From the NCBI GenBank assembly GCA_022843625.1, contig JALHNH010000005.1, forward strand, positions 186,001-250,000: a DNA stretch of 64,000 nucleotides, written 5' to 3'. Position 1 is the stretch's first letter. Each line of letters starts with the position of its first letter. Made by a program: the position numbers and the translations under genes. Shown here piece after piece: positions 43,984 through 53,362 of the stretch. The notes below the pieces were generated by a model that did not search any database, was not told where the DNA came from, and saw only the letters and a list, made by a program, of their open reading frames with translations. The DNA is from Bryobacter sp. Lineage in GTDB: Bacteria > Acidobacteriota > Terriglobia > Bryobacterales > Bryobacteraceae.

Positions 43984-46900
43984 TCAGAATTCCAGGCGCA
44001 TTCCCATCTGTAGCACCCTGTTATCTTTGGCTCGGTTGATCACCCCGCCCGAGATGATGTCCACCCGGTTTTCCGGCAAGTTCAGATTCACCCGGTTCAA
44101 TGTATTAAAAGCCTCAAACCGGAACTGTGCAGCCATCGACTCACGAACTTTGAACCGCCGCGAGAGCGACGCATTCATGTTGAAAGTCCCAGGTCCATCC
44201 AGAATATTCCGCCCCGCCGATCCAAAACGGAAGCCTCCCACTGGCACCACAGGAAATTGCGTCCGGTCAAACCATTGCTCCGCAGTGGGCTCGGCCAGCG
44301 TCCCCTTTCCAATCCGGTCTGGACGCGAAGCCTCGCCATTCAGGTAATTGAAATTGGCCACCTTTGGCGTAAACGGAGGCCCTGTGTACATTGTCGTTGT
44401 CCCCGATAATTGCCAGTCCTTCAACGCAAAGTGCCGTGACAATCGGGGCTGAAAAATGAAGCTCCCAGTAAAGGCATGGCCAATGTCAAAATCAGACCGT
44501 CCGCGCTCGCCCTTCAAATTTCGCGAATCCTGAGCGATCGGAAAATTGTACTGAAGCGTGCCACCGGTATTCGACGTTTCGTCAATCGACTTTGAATACG
44601 TATAAGCCATCCTCACAAAGAAACTGCGCGAGAACCGTCGTCTCACCGTAACGGCCCCCGAAGTGAAGATCGAATTCGACCCGTCGTTCACAAAATTGAT
44701 CGTCCCAAAGGCAGGGAAGGGACGTGGGTTCCCCGGCACACCCCGCAACTGCTGATTCAAGTCATAACGCCGCTGCAGGTGCGTCCCCTTCGATCCCGCA
44801 TAAGCCACCTCAATCACGGTGTCCTTGGCAAACTCATGCTCACCCGTCAGATTCCAGCTCTGCAAGTACTGGGACTGCGGCTGATTCTGTTGCCCATTCG
44901 TATTTGTAATTCCACCAACAGACCGCCTTGACACAGGATACGGGTTCGACAAGGTCACCACCGTCGGGTCATTTGTCACCGCTGCATAACTCTCATTTAC
45001 AGAGAAAGGAAACGTATCGTTAAACTCGTCCAGCCGGTAAATCGAGCTAGACCCATAAAATATTCCATACCCCCCGCGCAACACACTCCGGTTCCCTTTG
45101 AATGGCCGCCACGCGAAACCCAGCCGCGGCGCAAAATCATTCCTGTCCGTCTGTGTAATCGTCGGCGGCAATCCAGCCGCATCGGCCAGAATCACCGAAT
45201 TCGCAATCGGGCTCGCGGCCACCAACTGATCAAAATTGGTCAGCGTTCCCTTACCAGCAACCACGATCTTCCCGAGCTCAGGATTAAACATCGACCATGC
45301 CCCAAACTTCTCCCTCGGCGGCTTCATCAACTCGTAGCGCAACCCGATGTTCAACGTCAGCGAGCGGGTCACTTTGAAGTCATCCTGCACAAACGCCGAA
45401 TAGTTCGAGATCAGATGATAAGGCCCTGCCGCATCCAGTTGCCGACGCGTCGTCTGTGGCCAGCCCAGCATCCAGTCCGCCATCGGTTCATTTGTAAACC
45501 GGCCCAGAAACGTAACGCGCCCGCGGGTATCGCCATAGTTCCTCGTGAAGTACTGCATCCGCAAAAAGTCTGCTCCGAACTTGATTGTGTGTCGTCCCTT
45601 AATCCACGTAGTAGATCCCGCGTATTGGTAGTTATTGAAGGACCAAACCTTGGGGTAATCATAAGCAGGCCCTAGCGGAATGTAACCGGAAGCATCCAGT
45701 TGCGGCAACCCCCGCGCAGCCGGATTCTGCGTTGTGCCGTTAAAACCAACTTCACCCGCCCAATCCCTCTCGCCAGACAATGGCCAGCGCTGGTTGTTCG
45801 TCTTGCGGGAAAAATTCGCCGACAACTCCAGATAAATATTTGGCGTCAGCGGCCGTAGATACTTCACATAACTCAGGATGTCGAGCGTATTATTTCCCAG
45901 CCCAAACAGCGGTATCGGAGACCGGCCATTCACCACCGGGTCATAGTTCGTATTCGGCCGCCAGAACGTCGAAAACGTTACTCGATCCTTGGCCGAAAAA
46001 TTATGGTCCACCTTGATCCCGAAGTTGTTGTTTGACGTAGACCCGTTCCCCGAAGCAATGTAGTTATTCGCAGACCCCGTCAAATTGGGAGCCGGAAAAA
46101 AAGCTGCCAGCTTCAGCCCCACCGGGTCCAGTCGCGACACTGGAATCTGATTCCCAGGGAAAGCCCTTCGCGCATTCAAAGGATCCACAATCGTGAGCGG
46201 CCGTCCAAACGCATCGGTCGCTCGCGAAAAATCTCCTCGCAAATACTCAGGCCGCGGAACAATCCCCCTCTGCGTCTTCCCGTCCACCAGCCGCAACGAT
46301 TCCCACGTAAACAAAAAGAAGGTCTTGTCTTTGATCACCGGCCCGGACAGCGTTGCCCCAAACTGATTCCGCCGCAGTTTCGCCTTGTTTACATCAAAGT
46401 ACCCAGTCGCATCCCACACATCATTGCGGACAAACTCATAGAGCGACCCGTGAAACCGGTTCGATCCTGACTTTGTTACCACTGTCAACATCCCACCAGC
46501 GAAGCGGCCATACTCCGCCGCGAACCCCGACGTAATCATCTTGAATTCCTGCACGCCCTCAATTGGAGGATTGATCACCGCTCCCGTATTGCGCCGTTGC
46601 GTATTGTTCATCCCGTCGAGCATAAAGCCTGTGTTATCCGCTCGCGCCCCGTTCACGGCAAACGCTCCATCCCCGCCATCCCCCTTCGGAATCACCCCCC
46701 CGGTGAGAAACGCCAGATCATTAAAATTCCGCCCCGCCAGCGGAATATCTGAAATCTCTTCCTTCGTAATCACCTCACCGCGAGCCCCAGAATCCGTATT
46801 CAAAACCGGAGGTGCCTCAGTAACGGTAATCGTATCCGCCACTGCCCCAACCTCAAGCGTCACGTCCACCCGCAGCACCTGATCGACAGCCAGCGTCAGC

Positions 46901-47160
46901 GACGTCGACTTGTAACTACGAAACCCCTGCACCGTCGCCTCCAGCGAATACTGGCCTGGCTGCACAAAAGGAATCGTATAGTCTCCGGTCCCACTCGCTA
47001 CTGCACTTTGCACGATATTCGTATCGAGATTCTTCAGCCGCAGCGCAGTGCCCGGCAGCACGCCTCCACTGGAATCCGTCACTCGGCCTGTGAGAGTAGC
47101 CGTAGGCGTCTGAGCCCAAAGGCTCGCACCAATGAAACAAGCGAATAAGCTGAAGCGCAT
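43984..47160 (-). CDS. TonB-dependent receptor, Oar-like
   Basis: 1058 residues. Signal peptide RFSLFACFIGASLWAQ; carboxypeptidase-regulatory domain (LTGRVTDSSGGVLPGTALRLKN, GDYTIPFVQPGQYSLEATVQGF) at about 20-105; plug with EITKEEISDIPLAGRNFNDLAFLTGGV and GGMLTVVTKSGSNRFHGSLYEFVRND; barrel to the C-terminal LQMGMRLEF. Same class as the receptors at 2660-6106 and 58045-61503 but shorter. First gene of an operon with the HbpS-like and sigma genes, so its substrate may be haem-like or another ligand sensed by that pair (inference). Confidence 0.92.
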   Translation of the reverse strand: MRFSLFACFIGASLWAQTPTATLTGRVTDSSGGVLPGTALRLKNLDTNIVQSAVASGTGDYTIPFVQPGQYSLEATVQGFRSYKSTSLTLAVDQVLRVDVTLEVGAVADTITVTEAPPVLNTDSGARGEVITKEEISDIPLAGRNFNDLAFLTGGVIPKGDGGDGAFAVNGARADNTGFMLDGMNNTQRRNTGAVINPPIEGVQEFKMITSGFAAEYGRFAGGMLTVVTKSGSNRFHGSLYEFVRNDVWDATGYFDVNKAKLRRNQFGATLSGPVIKDKTFFLFTWESLRLVDGKTQRGIVPRPEYLRGDFSRATDAFGRPLTIVDPLNARRAFPGNQIPVSRLDPVGLKLAAFFPAPNLTGSANNYIASGNGSTSNNNFGIKVDHNFSAKDRVTFSTFWRPNTNYDPVVNGRSPIPLFGLGNNTLDILSYVKYLRPLTPNIYLELSANFSRKTNNQRWPLSGERDWAGEVGFNGTTQNPAARGLPQLDASGYIPLGPAYDYPKVWSFNNYQYAGSTTWIKGRHTIKFGADFLRMQYFTRNYGDTRGRVTFLGRFTNEPMADWMLGWPQTTRRQLDAAGPYHLISNYSAFVQDDFKVTRSLTLNIGLRYELMKPPREKFGAWSMFNPELGKIVVAGKGTLTNFDQLVAASPIANSVILADAAGLPPTITQTDRNDFAPRLGFAWRPFKGNRSVLRGGYGIFYGSSSIYRLDEFNDTFPFSVNESYAAVTNDPTVVTLSNPYPVSRRSVGGITNTNGQQNQPQSQYLQSWNLTGEHEFAKDTVIEVAYAGSKGTHLQRRYDLNQQLRGVPGNPRPFPAFGTINFVNDGSNSIFTSGAVTVRRRFSRSFFVRMAYTYSKSIDETSNTGGTLQYNFPIAQDSRNLKGERGRSDFDIGHAFTGSFIFQPRLSRHFALKDWQLSGTTTMYTGPPFTPKVANFNYLNGEASRPDRIGKGTLAEPTAEQWFDRTQFPVVPVGGFRFGSAGRNILDGPGTFNMNASLSRRFKVRESMAAQFRFEAFNTLNRVNLNLPENRVDIISGGVINRAKDNRVLQMGMRLEF

Positions 47161-47336
47161 AAGTCTATAAGCACTTTATCGCATTCTTAGATTTCTCACC
47201 CTGGCACGGTCAGACCAGCTTCCAGATTTTCAAGAACGGTGGATAACGGCATGCAAGTGATGAAGTCATGCCTACCAGCAGGAGGTGGACTTCTTCTTCA
47301 TGGCCTTCCCCAAGGACAAGATGAGCATCGACACTA

Positions 47337-47747
47337 TCAATAGCAACGCCAACTATTTGGCATCACTACTTGGCTCACCGCAACCTTAACATCCGTCAGC
47401 GAAAAATCCTTACCTTTGAAAAGTAGTGGCTCGTCCATATCCTTTGCCAGCGTATACGAGAAGTAATCCCCGAAATTCAATTTCGCCCGATGCCTTCCAC
47501 GTCCGAAGTCGTAAAAAGCTTGACGAGCCAAAGTACCCTGCTTTAGCGTGACCGGTTCCACCACAACCCCAGCACTCCTTAAAAATACATCCAGTTGTCT
47601 TGCGTCTGTCGGCTTCGCTTGCCTTTCCAACACCACGATTCCATGGCCGGCGATCGCAACGCTGCGGGGTGAAGTTTTGGGGGGCAACGTTGATCCCTCA
47701 ATCGGTGGCGAAGTGCAGATGACAAGGCCGGCGGTAATCGTAAACAA
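47337..47747 (-). pseudogene. Degenerate VapC-like PIN toxin
   Basis: The frame encodes RQLDVFLRSAGVVVEPVTLKQGTLARQAFYDFGRGRHRAKLNFGDYFSYTLAKDMDEPLLFKGKDFSLTD, a close match to the C-terminal two thirds of VapC proteins (F-G-K-G-R-H-P-A-x-L-N-F-G-D-C-F-A-Y-A-L-A...L-L-F-K-G-x-D-F-S-x-T-D). The N-terminal 27 residues are unrelated, so the first active-site Asp (D-T/A-S-A) is missing, and the usual Glu of the E-A-S-I segment is replaced by Gly-His. It cannot be an active PIN ribonuclease as read. No VapB is present. Confidence 0.6.
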
Positions 47748-47765
47748 TGACCCCCGACCCAGACC

Positions 47766-47966
47766 TTAAATCGACTTCAGGTTGTGCACAATCCCCGCTT
47801 GGATATCTCTTGCGAAATCTTCATCAGGAATTGGCGCGAAGCCAAGTTTCGCTGCATAGGCTTCAGCCAGAGCAATACAATCACGAAGCTTGCGGCCCGG
47901 CCTCAAAGCGACAGAGTAGCGCAGCACAGCCACTGGCCGATCAGATAGTGGAAGGAGAGCCCTCAA
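47766..47966 (-). pseudogene. Fragment of a small conserved protein
   Basis: A 66-residue frame whose last half (RKLRDCIALAEAYAAKLGFAPIPDEDFARDIQAGI) reads like real protein and resembles the C-terminus of small acidobacterial proteins seen near toxin genes, but I cannot name the family. The first 25 residues look random. Probably a 3' remnant, together with the VapC-like frame downstream. Confidence 0.3.
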
Positions 47967-48159
47967 AAGTCTCCATCTTCGACAAAGTAAGCTTTCTCGC
48001 CACTCTCATCACACAACCCAATTACCTGGGTGTGTCGGCTACGATTTGCCTCCCAAACCGAAAGAAAAGACGCATGACGTAAAGATTCTTTAATTTGCCC
48101 CCTATCGCTTATTGCGTGTTTGATGTATAAGTGAACTAGTGGTTGGAAAGGAGGCTTTT

Positions 48160-48432
48160 ATGCCAAATCTAACCCTGCTTGGATGGATTTTCGTTGCTTG
48201 GTGCATAGTCACCACGGTTCTTGTTTTGTTGCTGATTTACCGGTCTGTGATCGGGATGAAAGAGGACGATCAGCTCTTTCTTGACCCGGCGGAAGCGCAC
48301 TTTGAAGCAGAGCAACGCAAGGTCATCACCAAACTCAACCAGATCAAATTTTACGCAACCCGCTTGGGATTTGCCTCTGGCGTACTCTTTGTGGCCACCG
48401 TCGGAGTCGCAATTTACAACTCCATGAGATAA
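48160..48432 (+). CDS. Small membrane protein, two helices, unknown function
   Basis: 90 residues from the ATG at 48160, which follows GGAAAGGAGG, one of the strongest ribosome sites in the window; an earlier in-frame start at 48139 is not needed. Membrane helices at about 5-27 (LLGWIFVAWCIVTTVLVLLLIY) and 66-86 (RLGFASGVLFVATVGVAIY) flank a charged cytoplasmic or periplasmic loop (EDDQLFLDPAEAHFEAEQRKVITKLNQIKF). No family recognised. The good ribosome site and clean topology argue it is real. Confidence 0.75.
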   Translation: MPNLTLLGWIFVAWCIVTTVLVLLLIYRSVIGMKEDDQLFLDPAEAHFEAEQRKVITKLNQIKFYATRLGFASGVLFVATVGVAIYNSMR

Positions 48433-48568
48433 GGCGGTATTTGTCTCGGCTAAGACCTGAAGCTTTATTTATTAGAGTAAAAAGGAATTGGCTTGTGTCT
48501 TGGCCCTACGAGTGGGGCAGAGTGGCAAAAGAATCAATGCATCTGCAAAACCAGATGCTGCGCACTCA

Positions 48569-51500
48569 CTAGGCATAACTCACCTTCTCAACAGAGGCCC
48601 CGCGCACGGCATCTACCCTCCGGCCCAGCCCCACCCGCTGGCCGTTCAGCTGCACCCCGCGAAAGTTGTCAAAGGGCTCTGCTATTCCTTCTACCACCAC
48701 CACCGGTCGCGTTGTCATGTGCCCATATTGCTGATACGCATCCGAAAACAGGCTCACTTCACTAAAGCCTGTCCGGTCGGCCAGAGTGACAAACTTCATC
48801 GGTCCCTTAGTGGTGGGATGGATCCGGTCGGCCACAATCATCCCGGCTACAGCCACGGTCTTGCCGAAAAACTTCGCTGGCTGCTCGCGCAACTCCTGCG
48901 CTGTCACATAGCGCCCCCAGTCCAGATCCGGCGCATAATAATCCAGCGGATGCACCGTCACCGGGAAGCCCAGCAACTCCGCTTCCCACCGTACATTCAC
49001 TCCACCCCCGCCAAAATCCGGCTCCTCGCTGACAAACAAGGGATCACTCGGCTGCCCGCCACGCAGGCTTATCCGCGACAGCCTCCAGAAGAGCCGTCCC
49101 CGCGTCTCGCCCAGTCCATCGAGAGCCCCTACTTTGAGCAAGCTCAACCACTCACTCTGCGACGGCTGCGCACGGCGATAAAAATCCCCCGCATCGCGAT
49201 AAGGCTGCCCCGCCGCAATCCTGAGCACTACTGCCTCACTCAAACCCTTCACCTGATTCAGCGGTAAACGAATCGACACCCCGCTCACCAGGAACTTCTC
49301 TGCATCACTGGAATTCACACAAGGCGTTACAAATTTGGCCCCGTTGCGCATCGCCTCCAGCACGTACACAATTTGCGAATAGAACCCACGCCGGCATGTC
49401 AGCACTGCCCCCAGAAACTCTACCGGATAGCGCATCTTCAAAAACGCGCCCTCATACGCCTCTACCGCATAAGCCGCCGAATGCGCCTTGTTAAACATAT
49501 AACCGGCAAACTCCCGCAGCATCGCCCATACTTCCTCAATCGCCCCCTCGCTGTGCCCTTGCTGCCGCGCACATTCGCGGAACTCCTCCCCCATGGCATC
49601 AATCTTGCGGTGGTCGCGATTCTTCACGAGCAACCTTCGCAACGTATCGGCCCGCCCCCAGTTCATCCCTGCAAAGCCGTTCGCTACCAGAAGGATATGT
49701 TCCTCATACACAAGCAACCCATAGGTCTCCTCAAGCAATGGCTCAAGCGTCGGATGCACGTAGGTCACCGGCTCCAGCCCCTGATGCCGCCGGGCAAACA
49801 TCCCCTTGCGACCCTCATTCGCCGCCCCCGGGCGGATTACTGATTCAATCGCCGTCAGGCAATTGATGTCACGGCAATTGGTGAGTACCAGCAGATTCAC
49901 CATATTCGGGCTCTCGATATGAAAGACCCCGCGCGATTCCCCCCGCGAGATCTTCTCCCATGTCACGGCATCTTCTTCATCCACCGGTTCTGCCTCATGC
50001 CCCGTATTCACCCGGATATTCTCGCGTGCCTCCCGCAACACACTCAGGCCCGCCTGGCCCAGCAGGTCCATCTTCAAGAGACCCAGTTCTTCCACATCGT
50101 CCATCGCATAGTGCGTCGTCAGGATATTCTTTGCGCTCCGGAACAGCGGCATCCGGTCGGCAATGGCATTGGCTCCGATCACGAGGCCACAAGGATGCAT
50201 CGTCCGATGCCGGGGGATCCCGTCGAAGCGTCCTGCCATCGCGAGGATCGTCCTGTAAGGCTCCTCGTTCACCGGCAAGTGCGCACACTCCGGATTGGTC
50301 TGCACTGCCATTGCTGCGTTGCCCGAGAAGTGCGGAATGTGCTCGGTAAAGCGCCTCACCTCACGCTCTGGAATCCCGTAGACTTTCGCGATGTCCCCAA
50401 TCGCCGCCCGGCCCTGAAACGTGTTGTACGCCCCGATCATCGCCACATGTTCTTCGCCATACTTCTCGAAGACATAACGCACCACCTCCTCGCGTTTATC
50501 CCAGGGCAGGTCAAGATCAATATCGGCCAGCTTCTGAAATTGCATCCTCTCCCGGTTCAGGAATCGCTCAAAGCAGAGGTTGAAGCGGAAGGGACAGATA
50601 TTCCCGATCCCGAGCGTGTAACAAACCAGACTCCCCGCCGCACTCCCCCGGGCCAGCGTCGCAATCCCTCGCCCGTTCGCCCACCGGACGATATCGGCAA
50701 AGATCAAAAAGTACTCGGCATACCCAACATCGCCGATCACACTCAACTCCCGGTTGAGCCGCTCCATCCCCCCTTCGGGCAACACATCCCCGTAACGGAC
50801 GCGCATCCCCTCTACGGCCATCGTTCGCAACTCCTCCATCGCCGGCCGCGCACTTTCATACTTTGGAAAGCAAATATCCCCCAGCTCAAAATCAAACCGG
50901 CACCGCTCCGCTACCGCCCAGGTGTTTTCGATCGCCTGCTTCAGTTCACCCAGCTCTTGCATCACTTCAGATAAAGCAGGGAAGTGATAGTTTCCAGGAG
51001 ATTTTTTCAATGGATGCTCTTGCCCCATCATCGTCAAAGTGCGCATGCTGGCCAGCACTTCCCAGCGCAAAGCCTCCTCTGGATCTCGCAATCCGTAATG
51101 TACGTCATTGGCGACCACCGTTGGCACTTTCAGCCGTCGGGCTCCATTCAGCAACACACGAGACTTCCGCCGCTCCGCCTCATTTCCAAAACTCAAGCCA
51201 AACAAGAGGTTTCTCCCGTAAATCTCTCGATACAAATCACAATTCGGGTCTGCATCTACTCCGGCAATACAAATTAGTCCCCTCGCAAACCGGGCCAGAT
51301 CTTCCGGACCCAAGCCCTCTTCATCCTGAAACCGCGTATGCTTTTTCGCTCTCACACTCAACAACCGGCATAGATTCCGGTAGCCTTCCGCACTCTCGAC
51401 CAGCAGCGTCAACCGGGTCCGATTCGCCAGCGTAACCTCGCAGCCAATCACCGGATGTACCCCCGCCGCCCGGGCCGCTTTATAGAACAACACCGCCCCT

Positions 51501-51634
51501 CCGAGCGTGTCGGTATCGGTAAGCGCAACCGCCGGCATATCGCAGGCAACCGCCCTTGCTACCAGTGCCTCCGGCGAGAGTGTACTATCCAAAAGTGAGT
51601 AAAACGAGTGATTCCGCAAAGCTGCAAACGGCAT
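48569..51634 (-). CDS. dnaE: C-family DNA polymerase III alpha subunit (short, DnaE2/ImuC-like size)
   Basis: 1021 residues. The PHP domain (1-210) opens with LRNHSFYSLLDSTLSPEALVARA; the metal-binding His residues are incomplete, as in proteobacterial DnaE, so no proofreading is expected. The polymerase core has ARGSAAGSLVCYTLGIG (about 328-344), the catalytic pair in LADIDLDLPWDKREEVVRYVFEKYG (Asp 371 and 373) and the third Asp in GLLKMDLLG. The C-terminus has an OB fold (VAVAGMIVADRIHPTTKGPMKFVTLADRTGFSEVSLFSDAYQQY). Length is that of error-prone DnaE2/ImuC (about 1050) and below replicative DnaE (about 1160), but no imuA or imuB is adjacent. Divergent from the symporter gene. Confidence 0.87.
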   Translation of the reverse strand: MPFAALRNHSFYSLLDSTLSPEALVARAVACDMPAVALTDTDTLGGAVLFYKAARAAGVHPVIGCEVTLANRTRLTLLVESAEGYRNLCRLLSVRAKKHTRFQDEEGLGPEDLARFARGLICIAGVDADPNCDLYREIYGRNLLFGLSFGNEAERRKSRVLLNGARRLKVPTVVANDVHYGLRDPEEALRWEVLASMRTLTMMGQEHPLKKSPGNYHFPALSEVMQELGELKQAIENTWAVAERCRFDFELGDICFPKYESARPAMEELRTMAVEGMRVRYGDVLPEGGMERLNRELSVIGDVGYAEYFLIFADIVRWANGRGIATLARGSAAGSLVCYTLGIGNICPFRFNLCFERFLNRERMQFQKLADIDLDLPWDKREEVVRYVFEKYGEEHVAMIGAYNTFQGRAAIGDIAKVYGIPEREVRRFTEHIPHFSGNAAMAVQTNPECAHLPVNEEPYRTILAMAGRFDGIPRHRTMHPCGLVIGANAIADRMPLFRSAKNILTTHYAMDDVEELGLLKMDLLGQAGLSVLREARENIRVNTGHEAEPVDEEDAVTWEKISRGESRGVFHIESPNMVNLLVLTNCRDINCLTAIESVIRPGAANEGRKGMFARRHQGLEPVTYVHPTLEPLLEETYGLLVYEEHILLVANGFAGMNWGRADTLRRLLVKNRDHRKIDAMGEEFRECARQQGHSEGAIEEVWAMLREFAGYMFNKAHSAAYAVEAYEGAFLKMRYPVEFLGAVLTCRRGFYSQIVYVLEAMRNGAKFVTPCVNSSDAEKFLVSGVSIRLPLNQVKGLSEAVVLRIAAGQPYRDAGDFYRRAQPSQSEWLSLLKVGALDGLGETRGRLFWRLSRISLRGGQPSDPLFVSEEPDFGGGGVNVRWEAELLGFPVTVHPLDYYAPDLDWGRYVTAQELREQPAKFFGKTVAVAGMIVADRIHPTTKGPMKFVTLADRTGFSEVSLFSDAYQQYGHMTTRPVVVVEGIAEPFDNFRGVQLNGQRVGLGRRVDAVRGASVEKVSYA

Positions 51635-51730
51635 ATTGTTGTTATAGCAGTTTCGCTTTTTCTTCGCTACAGATTTAATCTACGAAATTCGTTCCTGGCC
51701 GCCAATCTGCGATACGATTCACTCCACTGT

Positions 51731-53362
51731 ATGAGTCTTCAACTCCACATCATCGACTGGGTCGTCCTGATCGGCTACTTGGTCATCGTCGCTGCTATCG
51801 GCATCATCGCCGGGCGCTACGTCCGGGGCACCGAGAGCTACTTCCTGGGCAACCGCGGCTTCAATCGCTGGCTCATGATTGGCCAAAGCTTCGGCATCGG
51901 CACCCACGCAGAAATGCCTGTTTCGCTGGCTGGTGCTGTCTACACAAGCGGTTTCTCCGGCATCTGGTTTCAGTGGAAGAACCTCTTTGCCACGCCCTTC
52001 TACTGGCTCATCGCGCCGCTCTTCCGCCGTATGCGCCGCACTACGATCGGCGAGGTGGTCGAAGACCGCTACGGACCCTGGATGGGCGTCATCTACACTG
52101 CCTTCGCTCTCATCTACTTCACCATCAACATGGCCTCCATGCTCAAGGGCGCAGGCAAGGTGATCAGCCAGGCCACCGGTGGCGCGGTCTCTCCCAATTC
52201 GATCGTCCTCTGGATGACGGTCATTTTCCTGCTCTACAGCTTCATCGGTGGTTTGCTCGCCAGCGCCTGGACAGACTTTTTCCAGGGCTTTCTCATCATT
52301 GCCCTCTCCTTCATGCTCATCCCCCTGGGCTGGAGCCAGGTCGGGGGCCTTACCGGCATGAAACAGAGCCTCGCCCCGCACTTTTTCTCACTGGCCACCC
52401 CTAACGGCATCGGCGTCTGGTTCATCTTCCTGCTCACCCTGAACGGCCTGATCGGAATCATCTCCCAGCCCCACCAGCTCGCTGCTGTCGGTACCGGTAA
52501 AGACGAACGTGCCTGCCGCAATGGAATGTTTCATGGCAACTTCGTCAAGCGCATCTGCACCATCGGTTGGGCCATGGTTGGCCTGATGATCGCCGCCCTC
52601 GCCGCCAATCCCAACTCCGGCTTTGGCCGCCTCGAAGACCCCGAAGACGCCTTCGGCCTTGCCTGCCGCCACCTGCTGTTTCCAGGAGGCCTCGGCCTCA
52701 TGCTCGCCAGCATCCTCGCCGCCAACATGAGCACTTGCTCCGCCTTCATGGTCGACTCGGGCGCCCTCTTCACCAAGAACCTTTACCAGCGCTTCTTCCG
52801 CCGCGAAGCCACCGACACACACTACCTCTGGGCCGGCCGCATCAGTGGCCTCGTTTTGTCTCTTCTGGGCATCCTCTACGCCCTCTTTCTGGTGGATCGC
52901 GTGCTCTACTCGTTTCTGCTCACAGAAACGATGGCCACCTACATGGGCATCAGCATCTTCGGTGGCATCCTCTGGCGTCGCGCCAATCGTTGGGGTGCCG
53001 CCGCCAGCCTCTTCGTCCCTCTCGTAGTGAACTTCGCCCTCATGGCAGCCAGCGGCCAGCGTCTCGACCACTGGGACCCCAACTCCTTTGCCATCTCGCT
53101 CATCACCGGCATTGCCGCACTGATCATAGTCAGCTACGCCACTACACCAGAACCTGCCGCCACGCTTGACCCCTTCTTCGCCCGCTTCGCCGAACCGGTC
53201 GAAGGCACCGCTCCTCCAGGCACCCGCCTTCTGCTAGCCGATCTCGCAACCGGCCTCAAGCCCGGAGCTTCTTACAAGGAAGACTGGAGCGGCTTTCTGA
53301 CCGGCTGGGCGTTGGTAGCCGTCCTTGTCGGTGCTACCTGGCTCTGGCTCAGAGCTGGATAG
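51731..53362 (+). CDS. Sodium:solute symporter family transporter
   Basis: 543 residues from the ATG at 51731; an in-frame ATG at 51608 overlaps dnaE and precedes the first helix by 50 residues. About 13 membrane helices. IIDWVVLIGYLVIVAAIGIIAGRYVRGTESYFLGNRGFNRWLMIGQSFGIGTHAEM is the SSF start (D...Y...G...Y-F-L-G-x-R), and NGLIGIISQPHQLAAVGTGKDERACRNGMFHGNFVKRICTIGW and ILAANMSTCSAFMVDSGALFTKNLYQRF are typical. Substrate not deducible. TACGAT lies 12 nt before the start. Converges with the lipoprotein gene (14-bp overlap). Confidence 0.9.
   Translation: MSLQLHIIDWVVLIGYLVIVAAIGIIAGRYVRGTESYFLGNRGFNRWLMIGQSFGIGTHAEMPVSLAGAVYTSGFSGIWFQWKNLFATPFYWLIAPLFRRMRRTTIGEVVEDRYGPWMGVIYTAFALIYFTINMASMLKGAGKVISQATGGAVSPNSIVLWMTVIFLLYSFIGGLLASAWTDFFQGFLIIALSFMLIPLGWSQVGGLTGMKQSLAPHFFSLATPNGIGVWFIFLLTLNGLIGIISQPHQLAAVGTGKDERACRNGMFHGNFVKRICTIGWAMVGLMIAALAANPNSGFGRLEDPEDAFGLACRHLLFPGGLGLMLASILAANMSTCSAFMVDSGALFTKNLYQRFFRREATDTHYLWAGRISGLVLSLLGILYALFLVDRVLYSFLLTETMATYMGISIFGGILWRRANRWGAAASLFVPLVVNFALMAASGQRLDHWDPNSFAISLITGIAALIIVSYATTPEPAATLDPFFARFAEPVEGTAPPGTRLLLADLATGLKPGASYKEDWSGFLTGWALVAVLVGATWLWLRAG

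Larger units (their letters stand above)
47161..48159. other. Intergenic stretch with toxin-antitoxin remnants only
   Basis: About 1 kb with no intact gene. It holds a decayed VapC frame (47337-47747) and a fragment of another protein (47766-47966), both on minus. At 47161-47336 I see no family and no clear promoter for the TonB receptor. At 47967-48159 there is AT-rich sequence before the small membrane protein. Longer plus-strand frames here are shadows. Confidence 0.55.

Noticed and set aside
47266..47400. Plus-strand protein-like text (DFFFMAFPKDKMSIDTIN) near the VapC relic
   Set aside because: Short, no start or family recognised, and partly antisense to the VapC-like frame.
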